In this document: positions 17,462 to 26,073 of the stretch, in pieces
Position numbering within the stretch: the first letter of the stretch is position 1
Layout: each line of letters opens with the position of its first letter
NCBI GenBank assembly: GCA_044221315.1
Contig: JBGAPK010000003.1
Location: 1 to 64,000 of the forward strand
DNA from: JAFEBO01 sp044221315
Lineage (GTDB): Bacteria > Planctomycetota > Phycisphaerae > Phycisphaerales > UBA1924
Direction of reading: 5' to 3'
DNA length: 64,000 nucleotides
Program-made: the position numbers and the translations under genes
The notes under the pieces: model-generated
Told to the model about the DNA's origin: nothing
What the model saw: the letters and a program-made list of their open reading frames with translations, nothing else
Databases searched by the model: none

Positions 17462-19021
17462 TCAAACGAGCCACGCGTCATCGACACGCATGCCGGCGCT
17501 GAGCGTTGCCGCGTTTCCATGTTCGAGCATACCAGCGACGGGGTAGGCGCAGTAGTCGAGGCTGAAAGAGCCTGCGGGTCGGTGGTTGCCGGAGTGGCCA
17601 AGGCCACCAAAGGGGAGTTTGCTGCTGGCGCCGGCAGTGCCCGCATTGACGTTGATGCAGCCGGCGCGGGCCTCTGAGAGGAAGCGGTCGATTGAGTTCG
17701 AGTTCCTTGTGAAAATCGAGGCGGCGAGGCCGTAGCGGGTGGCGTTGGTTTGCTCGATCGCCTCGTCGAGGGAGTTCACGACGGAGATCCGGAGGAGCGG
17801 GCCAAAAACTTCGACGTCCGCTCCGGCATTACCGGGAGCATCGGAAGAAACGAAGCGCTCGACTTTCAGGACGCCGGGGGAGATGTAGTGGCCGCCGGGC
17901 GTCGGGACGGGCTCATCGATGGCTGAAGCTTTCAGGAGCACCTGCGCGCCGGCGCGGGTCATCTGCTCCTGAGCCTGGAGCACCCCCGCGCGAGCGCCCG
18001 CCGAGATCAGCGGGCCCATGAAGACCGGATGCGTCGCGGCGGGGTCGCCGATGATCAGGTTGCTGGCGCTCTTGCAGATCGCGCCGATCACTTTATCGGC
18101 GACGCCGTTCTGCACGATCACCCGTCGCGTGCAGGTGCATCTTTGGCCGGTGGTGATGAAGGCGCAGCGGACGCACTCGATCACCGCCTGTTTCAGATCC
18201 GCGTCGTCGAGGATGACGGCGGCGTTGTTACCGCCCATTTCGAGGGCGAGCAGGCGGCCGGGGTTGTCGAGGTTGGCCTCCATGATGGCGCGGCCGACGG
18301 GCCAGGAGCCTGTGAAGAGGATGCCGTCGAGATCGCGATGGGCGGAGAGCTTTTTGGCGACGTCAACGCCGCCTTGGATGACGTTCACGACGCCGTCGCC
18401 GAAACCTTCCGCGACGAGTGCATCCTGATACAACTCGGCGAGGAGTTGGCCAACGCCCGGGGTCTTGTCGCTGGGCTTGAGCACGATGGTGTTGCCCATC
18501 GCGAGGGCGGGGATGATGTGGCCGTTGGGCAGGTGTGCCGGGAAGTTGAAGGGGCCGAGGACGGCCATGACGCCGTGCGGACGGAACCAGGCGCGGCCCT
18601 TGCGAGTCGCGGCTAGATCGATCTCGTACCCGGAAACGCGGCGCAGAGCGCCGATATCTGATGAATCCAGCGTGATATCAACCTTGGCGCCGAGCAGGCC
18701 GGCCTCGGCCTTGCTGTCCCACATCACCTTGCCGGTCTCGTCGCGGATGAGCGTGGCGATGTCGTCCTGCATTGCATCGCAGAGCTTCTGGAATCGGCGA
18801 AGAGCGGAGATGCGCCTTTCCACCGGAGCGCGAGACCAAGCGGGGAGGGCCGCACGCGCGGCTGCAACGGCCTTTTCAACGTGAGAGACGGATGAAGCAC
18901 CGTCCCAGACAATGGTCGCCGGGCGGGCCGGATTTGTCGAGAAAAGGCGAGCGCCGTCCGGGCGCTCGAACCGCCCGGCGATCAGGTCGGACGGTTCGTG
19001 TTGAAGCGAAGGGTGCTTCAC
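17462..19021 (-). CDS. astD: Succinylglutamate-semialdehyde dehydrogenase
   Basis: The 519-residue protein is an NAD-dependent aldehyde dehydrogenase matching AstD, which oxidises N-succinylglutamate semialdehyde in the arginine succinyltransferase pathway. Visible residues are N159 in GPFNFP, general base E261 in ALEMGGNN, and catalytic C295 in TGQRCTCTRR. The TGQRCTCTRRVIV and SASNLIIGDP segments are AstD-like. It starts with GTG overlapping the astA stop (GTGA), so the two are translationally coupled. About 30 residues longer than the usual length of roughly 490, mostly at the two ends. Confidence 0.9.
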   Translation of the reverse strand: MKHPSLQHEPSDLIAGRFERPDGARLFSTNPARPATIVWDGASSVSHVEKAVAAARAALPAWSRAPVERRISALRRFQKLCDAMQDDIATLIRDETGKVMWDSKAEAGLLGAKVDITLDSSDIGALRRVSGYEIDLAATRKGRAWFRPHGVMAVLGPFNFPAHLPNGHIIPALAMGNTIVLKPSDKTPGVGQLLAELYQDALVAEGFGDGVVNVIQGGVDVAKKLSAHRDLDGILFTGSWPVGRAIMEANLDNPGRLLALEMGGNNAAVILDDADLKQAVIECVRCAFITTGQRCTCTRRVIVQNGVADKVIGAICKSASNLIIGDPAATHPVFMGPLISAGARAGVLQAQEQMTRAGAQVLLKASAIDEPVPTPGGHYISPGVLKVERFVSSDAPGNAGADVEVFGPLLRISVVNSLDEAIEQTNATRYGLAASIFTRNSNSIDRFLSEARAGCINVNAGTAGASSKLPFGGLGHSGNHRPAGSFSLDYCAYPVAGMLEHGNAATLSAGMRVDDAWLV

Positions 19022-20190
19022 GCCTTGACCTTGTTTGAACGGGAAGCCTTGCCCGGCGTCTTTCCGGCCTTCTTCGGTGTGCCCTTCGAGGATCCGGTTG
19101 GCTTTACGTCCGCGGGCGCAATGGGAGTGAATCCGACGGCTGCACCCGGGGCGGCATCGAGGAGAGCGAGGACTTCCTCGCTGATGCGCAATCCACCTTT
19201 TTCCACCGAGCAGTCCGCCTCAATCGCCCGGAAATCACCTTCCTTGGAGAGCACACTCACGATGCCGTGCGAGCCAAGCCGTCCGGAATGCGGTTGCACC
19301 AGCGGCAGGGTCTTGGTTTTTTTCACGAGATCGAGCTGGTCGGTATGGGCGTCGAGATGCGGCCCGCCGTCGAAGGGGTCGATCATGCCGCGGTACTTGA
19401 AGCCCATCGACTCGAGGAGCCTGCGGGCGGGGACAGTTTCGGGAGCAACCTCGCCGACGAGATTCTGCACTTCAAGCGAGAAGAGCGAGAAGTAGATCTC
19501 TTCGCGGGGGAGCAGTTCTGGGATGAACCGCCGGTTGTGCTGGCAGAACCGGTCGGCCTCGGCGTACTTGACGGGGATGAACTTCCGCCCGAAGTTGTCC
19601 CAGAACATGTTCTCGCCCTCGCTCGTCACGGGCGCCATCATCTCGGCGAGAATGCGATCGGCAAAGAACTTGCGGTAGAGACCGATGAAGTGAAAACGGA
19701 CGAACGAGAGGAATCGCCCGGGGCGATGCGCGTTTCCGCGATAGCTCGGCTGGATGATGAGGCCGCCGATCTCGGTCGGCCCGCTCTCGTCGCCGTAGAG
19801 CTTGCCGACTTTGTGGGTGGATGAATACGAAAGCGGCTCGGAGCGAAAGGTGCGCTCTGTGATCTTCATTGCCCAGTTGGGGTTGCCCGGGCCGCCCTGG
19901 TGGGCGCGGACCTGCGAAGTGCCAATGACCGAGTTGGTGTCGGTGTCGAGGAGGGAAAAGACAAAAAGGTCGCTGCCGTCGTACATCGAGGCCGGCTGTG
20001 CGCCCTTGCGAGTCCGCTGGCCTTTGACTTCCCTCGGATTGCCGGCGGCGCGAGCAAACGACTGGGCGCTCTGACTGATCTTGTCGGAAATGATCTGCTG
20101 GTTGGGGGGAAGATTGATGAAGTAGACCATCTGGGCGAGCTTGAGAAGCGTCGCGGCGTCGGTCTGTTTGGCTTGCCGGATGAGGAACAA
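19018..20190 (-). CDS. astA: Arginine N-succinyltransferase
   Basis: The 390-residue protein matches AstA, which succinylates the alpha-amino group of arginine (or ornithine) with succinyl-CoA. Evidence is the N-terminal FLIRQAKQTDAATLLKLAQ, the VIGTSQVRAHQG segment, and GGLIIQPSYRGNAHRPGRFLS followed by RFHFIGLYRKFFADRILAEMMAP. The TTG at 20190 is preceded by GGAGGG. The C-terminus carries an extra lysine-rich tail (about 25 residues, KGTPKKAGKTPGKASRSNKVKA). The tail is unlike ordinary AstA and may bind nucleic acid or be unstructured. Confidence 0.88.
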   Translation of the reverse strand: MFLIRQAKQTDAATLLKLAQMVYFINLPPNQQIISDKISQSAQSFARAAGNPREVKGQRTRKGAQPASMYDGSDLFVFSLLDTDTNSVIGTSQVRAHQGGPGNPNWAMKITERTFRSEPLSYSSTHKVGKLYGDESGPTEIGGLIIQPSYRGNAHRPGRFLSFVRFHFIGLYRKFFADRILAEMMAPVTSEGENMFWDNFGRKFIPVKYAEADRFCQHNRRFIPELLPREEIYFSLFSLEVQNLVGEVAPETVPARRLLESMGFKYRGMIDPFDGGPHLDAHTDQLDLVKKTKTLPLVQPHSGRLGSHGIVSVLSKEGDFRAIEADCSVEKGGLRISEEVLALLDAAPGAAVGFTPIAPADVKPTGSSKGTPKKAGKTPGKASRSNKVKA

Positions 20191-20310
20191 GTGGCCGGGC
20201 CCTCCGTCGTTGAGGAGCGGGTTGGAAGGGTCTCCAGCCCGCGGGTGGGCATGGTAGAACCCAAAGGGTTCTGAAGCCCCCCACTCCGGAAAATCGGGCC
20301 TGATCGGTGA

Positions 20311-21795
20311 TTACGCAGGAACGGAAGCAAAGGCCTGCTCAAGGCTTGCAAAGACACGTGGCCAATCCTCCAGCTTCATCACTCCCATCGGGGGCAGCAT
20401 CCGCAGGTGGTACGGGCCGTGGCCGCAGTAGAAGAGGACCACTCCGTGCTCGAAGGCGGTCTTGCAAAAACCGGCGACCTTGTCTTTCTTGCCGCCGAAC
20501 GGGGTAAACCGCATCATGCCGCCCATGCCGCCGACCAGCATGTTTCCGCCGCCGCCCAGAGCCTGCACGGCCGGGAAGTGCGCGGGGAACTTGGCGATCA
20601 ATTTGTTCATCTCGACGCGGAAGGCCTGCTGGTGCTTGGCGATCATGCCGCTGTCGCCGTAGTAGTTCCCATCGCGGAGGCGCTCGATGATGCGTTTGCC
20701 GACGCGGAAGGACGGGCCCTCGCCCGTAAACGTGCCGCTGAGCAGGCCGGGCTTGGGGTTGTATTCCTCGGTGAACATCGTGACGCAGGCCTGCGTGAGC
20801 TTGCCGGCGCAGAAGACATCGACGTACTGCCCGAGGTCGAACTGCTCGTAGGCGAACATCCGCCCGGTGCGTCCGAACGTCTGGACCTCATCATCCCAGA
20901 TCGCGATCTTGTTGGCCTTGCAGACGTCCATCAGCGCCTTGAAGAAATCGCGGTCGCCGACGTTGAACCCGCCCTCGCCCTGCACCATTTCGAAGATGAA
21001 GCAGGCGTGCTGGCCGGGGTAGCGGGTGATGTATTCCTGCAACTGGGCGACGGCGCCGTCGATGTACTTCGTCTTTCCGGCCCGCTCCGCGGCGATCGGG
21101 TCGTAGAACGGCATGTAATCCACGAGAGTGCTGAGCGGAATGCCCTGGCGGTAATCGGCGGTGTCGCCGATCTGCGCCATGGTGATGCTCCGACCCATGA
21201 AGCAGTCCTTGAACGCGATCACGCGGCTTGCGGGCGCGTGCTTCTGGTAGCAGACCTTGAGCCCGTTCTCGTTTGCCATCGCGCCGGAGGTGCTGACATA
21301 GACGTACCGAAGGCGGCTGTTCTTCTTCGCCTCGGTCGCGAGAGTTTCGGCAAAGTCGTACGCGTCCATGTTCGACTGAAGGTTTCCGCTCTTGACGGTG
21401 TCGTCGAGCGATCCGATGAGACTTTCCTTGATGAGATCAGCATCGCTGTGGCCGAAATAGTGAACGCCGATGCCGCAGATCATGTCCCACTTGACGCTGC
21501 CGTCGGAAAGTTCGACGAGCGCGCCGTTGCCCAGCCCGGATCCGATGTACGGGTAGAGCAGCGCACGCCCGCGGGTTTCCGCGGCGCGAGCCATCAACGC
21601 CTCGTACGACTGCTTGAGGGCCGGGTTGCCGGGACGCACGTCGGTGATCTGCGCGCTCTTCGCCTTCACCTCTCCCACGATAGTTTCGATTGCCGCGCGG
21701 ACGGCCGGGCTCGCCTTGAGCTGAGCGCCGACAGTCTCTGCGCTGGGTGAAGACTGGCTGATCGAGGGGGAAACCGGTTGTGCCATCTGCGTCAT
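20311..21795 (-). CDS. Class III aminotransferase in an arginine-degradation cluster
   Basis: The 494-residue PLP enzyme has class-III features: SGAMANENGLKVC near the cofactor phosphate, FEMVQGEGGFNVGD, the IWDDEVQTFGRTGRMFA motif with the PLP-contacting aspartate, and the Schiff-base lysine in FCAGKLTQA. It would transfer an omega-amino group to 2-oxoglutarate. By position between AstA and an M20 hydrolase it could take the AstC role (succinylornithine transaminase), but its sequence also resembles lysine 6-aminotransferase-type enzymes, so substrate is uncertain. ATG 21795 follows GGAGGG with a short spacer; ATG 21786 is a possible alternative. Confidence 0.85.
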   Translation of the reverse strand: MTQMAQPVSPSISQSSPSAETVGAQLKASPAVRAAIETIVGEVKAKSAQITDVRPGNPALKQSYEALMARAAETRGRALLYPYIGSGLGNGALVELSDGSVKWDMICGIGVHYFGHSDADLIKESLIGSLDDTVKSGNLQSNMDAYDFAETLATEAKKNSRLRYVYVSTSGAMANENGLKVCYQKHAPASRVIAFKDCFMGRSITMAQIGDTADYRQGIPLSTLVDYMPFYDPIAAERAGKTKYIDGAVAQLQEYITRYPGQHACFIFEMVQGEGGFNVGDRDFFKALMDVCKANKIAIWDDEVQTFGRTGRMFAYEQFDLGQYVDVFCAGKLTQACVTMFTEEYNPKPGLLSGTFTGEGPSFRVGKRIIERLRDGNYYGDSGMIAKHQQAFRVEMNKLIAKFPAHFPAVQALGGGGNMLVGGMGGMMRFTPFGGKKDKVAGFCKTAFEHGVVLFYCGHGPYHLRMLPPMGVMKLEDWPRVFASLEQAFASVPA

Positions 21796-21828
21796 GATCC
21801 CTCCGTGCGGCGCCATCGGCTTCCGCAC

Positions 21829-23064
21829 TCACGCGGCGCCTTGCGCATCCTTCGACCATTCTTGGAAGGATCGTTCGGAAAGTCTTGAGAGCAGGATCGC
21901 AAGCAACTGGCAGCGCTCCACCAGGCTGGAAAGGTCGATCCACTCCTGCGGCGTGTGCAGCCCGCCGCCCCGGACTCCGAGTGTGTCAATCGTTGGAAGG
22001 CCCTCGGCTTGCAGGTTATTGCCTTCGCAAACACCGCCGGTCTTGCCGAAGGGGAGTTTCTGGCCAAGGTCTTCGGCGGCATGGCGGGCGAGGTTTGCGA
22101 GCGCGAGGACGGCCGGAGTGGCTGGTTTGGCGGGGCGATTGAGGGCGGACTGAACATCCAGCGTCGCCTTTCCGGCGGCGGACTTGCAGGCCGCCTGAAT
22201 ATCGCGGACCGCCTTCTCTCCTTGTTCGCGGGTGGCAAAGCGCATGTTGCCCCACGCTTTGGCCGAATCGGAGACGATGTTGGTGGCGGTGCCGCCTTCA
22301 ATGACGCCGACGCTGACGATGAGGCCTTCGTCGGGCCGGGCGAGGGAGGAGATGGGAGGGATGGCGCGTGCGAGGGCGTCGATGGCCGAAACTCCGGACT
22401 TAAAATCGCGCCCGACGTGAGCGGCGTTTCCCGTGGCTTCGAGGAAAAACTGGCCGCTGCCGGGGCGCTCGACGACGAGGCCGCCGTCGGCCATGGCGGG
22501 TTCCAGGGCAAGGCCGACGTCGTGCAGTTTCGCTTGCTCGCGAAGGAACCGGTCGGCGGCGAAGGAGCCGGTTTCCTCGTCGGTGGAGAAGAGAAAGGTC
22601 CAGGAGCAGGCGATGCCGCAGGCTTCAAGGGCTTCGAGCGCCGCGAGGGCGATGACCAGGCCGCCTTTCATGTCCACGCAGCCGGGGCCGGTGGCGGTTT
22701 TTCCATCGGGGGAGATGCTGAGCGAGCGGAAAGGAGAATCGGGTTCGTGCACCGTATCGACGTGGCCGCTCACAAGTATCCGAGACGCCCCAGACCGATG
22801 GCGCGAACAAACTGCCACTTTTCGCGCGGGCATCTCCGCCGCGCCGGCGAAGAGCCACGCCGGCGGGCGTTCGCCCGTATGAACCCAGACATCCGCCCCC
22901 AGCGCCTTACAGCGGTTGGTGAGAAGCGTCAGAGATTCTTCCATCGCCGGGGCCTGCACGCCGCCGGTCGGCAGATTGACGTGCCGGCGCAGATCGTCCA
23001 GGAGCGCTGTCTTCGAAGCCGCGATCACGTCGGCCAATTGGCGCTCTTTCGGGCTCAGTGCCAT
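21829..23064 (-). CDS. M20-family metallohydrolase (ArgE/DapE/CPG2-like)
   Basis: The 411-residue enzyme is a co-catalytic zinc peptidase or deacylase. Metal and catalytic motifs are VSGHVDTVHEP, GPGCVDMKGGLV, and FSTDEETGSFAADR with the catalytic glutamate pair; a dimerisation region sits around residues 190-300. Relatives remove acyl groups from amino acids (ArgE, DapE) or act as carboxypeptidases. Placed directly upstream of the aminotransferase and astA, it could desuccinylate N-succinylglutamate in place of AstE; this is inference. Its first 53 codons overlap the 3' end of the M48 gene in another frame by 158 bases. Confidence 0.88.
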   Translation of the reverse strand: MALSPKERQLADVIAASKTALLDDLRRHVNLPTGGVQAPAMEESLTLLTNRCKALGADVWVHTGERPPAWLFAGAAEMPARKVAVCSRHRSGASRILVSGHVDTVHEPDSPFRSLSISPDGKTATGPGCVDMKGGLVIALAALEALEACGIACSWTFLFSTDEETGSFAADRFLREQAKLHDVGLALEPAMADGGLVVERPGSGQFFLEATGNAAHVGRDFKSGVSAIDALARAIPPISSLARPDEGLIVSVGVIEGGTATNIVSDSAKAWGNMRFATREQGEKAVRDIQAACKSAAGKATLDVQSALNRPAKPATPAVLALANLARHAAEDLGQKLPFGKTGGVCEGNNLQAEGLPTIDTLGVRGGGLHTPQEWIDLSSLVERCQLLAILLSRLSERSFQEWSKDAQGAA

Positions 23065-24523
23065 TCTGGAGAGTATCGGGCGGACCCTCGAAAAGCACGA
23101 GCGCAAGCCCGAGGATGATGGTCAGAAATGCCGCGCCGAGCGTCATCCATTTCATCCGCCGCACCGCCCGATCGATCGGCAAGTGCTCCAGCGGGGTGCC
23201 GACGATTGACGCCAGATGGGCCTGCCGACCTCGAACCGTGCCGTGGCGCCAGGTGAATTTGGCCGGCGACATGCCGTTGAGAGTAGAAACCGTCTCAAGG
23301 GCATCGATCATCGAGGCGACGCTCTCGTGCGTAACGACAGGGGCCGGGTCCTCGGAGATTTGACCCGGCTCCAACGATTCCTCGATTGGGGGCGGATTCC
23401 GGCTGAGGTCCTTTGCGGCAAAGGCGTCCGCTTGGAGTTCAAACCGGCGGCTGACGAAACCCAGGACGAAGAATCCGAAGCCAACGGTGGACAGAATCCC
23501 CATCGTCCCTACCACCCACGAATCCTCCCACTTGCCCCAGTCCATCGCGAATCCGAACAAGACCGCCCCGGCGAGCGAGGCCACGACCATCGAGCCGATC
23601 AGCCAGGGAAGATGGTGCAGGCGCCCGTGCCCGGCCTCGTGTGCGGCAACAGCCTCAACCTGCCGGCGCGGCAGGACCTGGAGCAAAGCGTCGGTGAAGA
23701 GCACATAGCGGGCACGCGGGATGATGCCCATCAAAGCGCCGTTGAGGATGCCGCTCGAGGTCTGCCAGACGAGAACTTCGCGCGCCGTGACCCCGTTGCG
23801 TGCAAAGACCTGCTCGACCGAATTCCGCAGGTCGCCGCCCTCGAGCGGAACCGTGTCCCACACGAATCGCAGCACTATCGGGGAGAGCGCGAGGACGACG
23901 AAGATCCCCAGCACCTGCCAGCCGGTGAGTACCCATTCCAGAGACGAATACGACATTGTCAGCCATCGGAACGCGGCAAATTCCCCGGCGTGCCGCCAGG
24001 CGCTCAGCATGAGCAAAGGGACCAATCCGAGCAGGATGGAATGACGGATGTGCTCCCACGTCATCTGCGTCCGGCTCATAGAGCGACCGAGCGGGCGCCC
24101 TTCGTGGAGGTGACGCCAGAGGACGGCCTCTCGAAGGCGGCGCTGGATGGGCGCGTAGCCCCAGTACAGGACGACGAAGGCCGAGAGAGGCGGCAGCGCA
24201 ATCAGCAGTTCGGTAACGACCGGAAGTGAATGCGTCCATCGCGACGCCGCGACGCTCCAACCGAGTGAAATCAGGCCATACGCGTGGAGCGATACGACTC
24301 CAAACCGGGCCACGCCCATCAGTCGTTCCGATGTCGCGATGATGCGGGTGCGTCCGGTCTTTTCCAGCCGTCGGCAGAGCCACGCGAATCCCGCGTTCGC
24401 TACCACAACGACGCCGAGCATCGACACGAGATAAGGACCCGGCGAAACCGAATCCTCCCGCTCCCGCCACGCCGGCAGGATCGAATCGAGCAAATAGATC
24501 AGGATGACAAGGCCGGTCGTCAT
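22907..24523 (-). CDS. M48-family membrane metalloprotease
   Basis: The 538-residue protein has several membrane segments (about residues 3-16, 31-50, 68-90, 100-121, 162-176, 203-220, 308-327, 340-358). A zinc site reads HEAGH at 295-299, with third ligand E362 in RRFELQADAFA, as in HtpX/Ste24-type proteases. Such enzymes clip misfolded or selected membrane proteins. A final hydrophobic segment (MTLGAAFLTIILGLALVLF) is followed by a basic tail of about 55 residues that overlaps the M20 gene. ATG 24523 is preceded by AGAGG; an upstream in-frame ATG at 24574 is less likely. Confidence 0.88.
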   Translation of the reverse strand: MTTGLVILIYLLDSILPAWREREDSVSPGPYLVSMLGVVVVANAGFAWLCRRLEKTGRTRIIATSERLMGVARFGVVSLHAYGLISLGWSVAASRWTHSLPVVTELLIALPPLSAFVVLYWGYAPIQRRLREAVLWRHLHEGRPLGRSMSRTQMTWEHIRHSILLGLVPLLMLSAWRHAGEFAAFRWLTMSYSSLEWVLTGWQVLGIFVVLALSPIVLRFVWDTVPLEGGDLRNSVEQVFARNGVTAREVLVWQTSSGILNGALMGIIPRARYVLFTDALLQVLPRRQVEAVAAHEAGHGRLHHLPWLIGSMVVASLAGAVLFGFAMDWGKWEDSWVVGTMGILSTVGFGFFVLGFVSRRFELQADAFAAKDLSRNPPPIEESLEPGQISEDPAPVVTHESVASMIDALETVSTLNGMSPAKFTWRHGTVRGRQAHLASIVGTPLEHLPIDRAVRRMKWMTLGAAFLTIILGLALVLFEGPPDTLQNGTEPERAPIGRRDRGFEDSAPGRSAPARQSADRRRAGPGDGRISDASHQPL

Positions 24524-24586
24524 GGTGCCTCTACGAAACCGACGCGCACGCCAGGGCGCCGCCAACATCCGCATGTGCGGCCTGTG

Positions 24587-25378
24587 CTACCGCTCCCGCT
24601 CCGCGGCCTTCACCATCGCGCGGCACCGCGCCGGATCGATCGGCCCGGACCAGACTCCACCCCGCTTGATGTACGACCCGACGATGAGCGCATCGGCGTG
24701 CTCGAACAACCCCTCCGCTTGATCCGGCCCGACGCCCGAGCCGACCCAGACTGGAAGTTTGACCGCCCCTTTCGCCTCGGCCACGTCCGCGATGTCCGCC
24801 GGATCGCCCGTGAACGCCCCCGTCACGATCACCCCATCCGCTCCGAAGAACTCCGCCGTGTGCGCCGCGTCGCCCAGCATGATGTCGCCGGTGATCGAGT
24901 GCGAGGCGTGCTTCTTCTTGATGTCGCAGATGATCTTGATTCGGTCGGCCCCGATTTCGCGACGGTAACGGAGGAGCCGCCCGGCCGCGGCTTCCGTAAG
25001 CAGCCCCTCATCAGCGACGTGGGCATAGACGAAGTTCTCGCAACGGATGAACGAGCCGCCGGTGGCGAGTGCGATGGCGAGGGCTTCTCGTTCGCCACAT
25101 GACAGTACCTGCACTCCCATCGGGAGAATGCCAATGACGTCTTTGACAGCCGCGCACAGCACGGTCATAGCCGAGACCGTTGCGGGGGAGTGCGGCGGCT
25201 GCACGTACGGCCGATCGTGCATGTTCTCGACAATGATCGCATCGAAGCCCGCTTCGGCGAGGACTTTGGCCTCGAGGCGGGCCGTAACCTCGATCTGCGC
25301 GAGTGATTGGCGGGCGAAGGGAGCACCCGGGAGGGCTTGGACGTGGACCATGCCCACGAGGGCTTTGGGCCGAGGCAT
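24587..25378 (-). CDS. BtpA/SgcQ family TIM-barrel protein
   Basis: The 263-residue protein matches the BtpA/SgcQ family: VGMVHVQALPGAP at the start, DAIIVENMHDRPYV, the PMGVQVLSC strand, DIKKKHASHSI and a phosphate-binding-like GSGVGPDQAEGLFEHADALIVGS end. In cyanobacteria BtpA stabilises photosystem I; most bacterial members, as here, have unknown function and are presumed to be phosphate-binding TIM barrels. ATG 25378 is chosen because the conserved sequence starts there; ATG 25426 is an alternative. It lies 63 bases upstream of the M48 gene, same strand. Confidence 0.85.
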   Translation of the reverse strand: MPRPKALVGMVHVQALPGAPFARQSLAQIEVTARLEAKVLAEAGFDAIIVENMHDRPYVQPPHSPATVSAMTVLCAAVKDVIGILPMGVQVLSCGEREALAIALATGGSFIRCENFVYAHVADEGLLTEAAAGRLLRYRREIGADRIKIICDIKKKHASHSITGDIMLGDAAHTAEFFGADGVIVTGAFTGDPADIADVAEAKGAVKLPVWVGSGVGPDQAEGLFEHADALIVGSYIKRGGVWSGPIDPARCRAMVKAAERER

Positions 25379-25443
25379 GGCACCTGAACCGGATTGTCGC
25401 AAAGGACTCCTGGCGGACTTTGGCATGGACGATCTTTGGGCTG

Positions 25444-26073
25444 CTATTTGCTCTTGGCCGCGACCATCACCTGGAGTTGTGCCGCGAGGTACATAAGGAA
25501 CCACAGAATGCCGTGGATGCTGGCGACGCCGCCCCACTCCGCTATCTCCCAGCGGAAGAGAATGAGCGTGGAAATCACGTAGAGTCCGAGGGCGCAGGTG
25601 TAGAGGAAAAAATTATTGAGCGGAAGGCCCGCGCTGATCGTGAGCAGAACCAGAGCGACGGCGAACAGCATGCGTGCCGCGGCGAGCGGAATGTTGCCGA
25701 TCTCCCGACCGAGCGAATAGCCGACAAAGCCGACCGCGACGGCGCCGGTTCCGGCGTGCAGAAGGCCGAGATACAAAGTAAGAAGGCCGTGCGACCACCA
25801 ACCGCCGGTGGGTGCGTGAACTGCCGCCATAATCGTCGCGATGACCAGGATCGTCGCACCGGCGATCGCGATCGTCTGGGCGGAGCCAAGCCCGGGCTTG
25901 ATGAAATCGGTCGAGTGCGTTGGCAGGGGAGCCGGCGCGGGCGTGGCAACTGCTGCCGGAGTGATCACAGGACGCGGCGCTTCGGGCGCCGGCGGCTCGA
26001 GGTCGTATGCCGGTTTTTCGGTGGAGGGCGGTGCGGGAGCGGCGGCGGGTTGGATCGGTTCGCTTTCGCTCAT
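25444..26073 (-). CDS. Membrane protein with proline-rich cytoplasmic N-terminus
   Basis: The 209-residue product has an N-terminal 60-residue Pro/Ala/Glu-rich region (EPIQPAAAPAPPSTEKPAYD) and then four or five hydrophobic segments: IAIAGATILVIATIMAAV, LLTLYLGLLHAGTGAVAVGFV, AARMLFAVALVLLTISAGL, FFLYTCALGLYVISTLILF, and the C-terminal ILWFLMYLAAQLQVMVAA. No catalytic motif is recognised. Its ATG overlaps the phosphoglycerate mutase stop by four bases, so it is co-translated with it. Function unknown. Confidence 0.8.
   Translation of the reverse strand: MSESEPIQPAAAPAPPSTEKPAYDLEPPAPEAPRPVITPAAVATPAPAPLPTHSTDFIKPGLGSAQTIAIAGATILVIATIMAAVHAPTGGWWSHGLLTLYLGLLHAGTGAVAVGFVGYSLGREIGNIPLAAARMLFAVALVLLTISAGLPLNNFFLYTCALGLYVISTLILFRWEIAEWGGVASIHGILWFLMYLAAQLQVMVAAKSK

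Noticed and set aside
20407..21750. 447-residue plus-strand frame opposite the aminotransferase
   Set aside because: Shadow of a class-III aminotransferase with clear PLP motifs.
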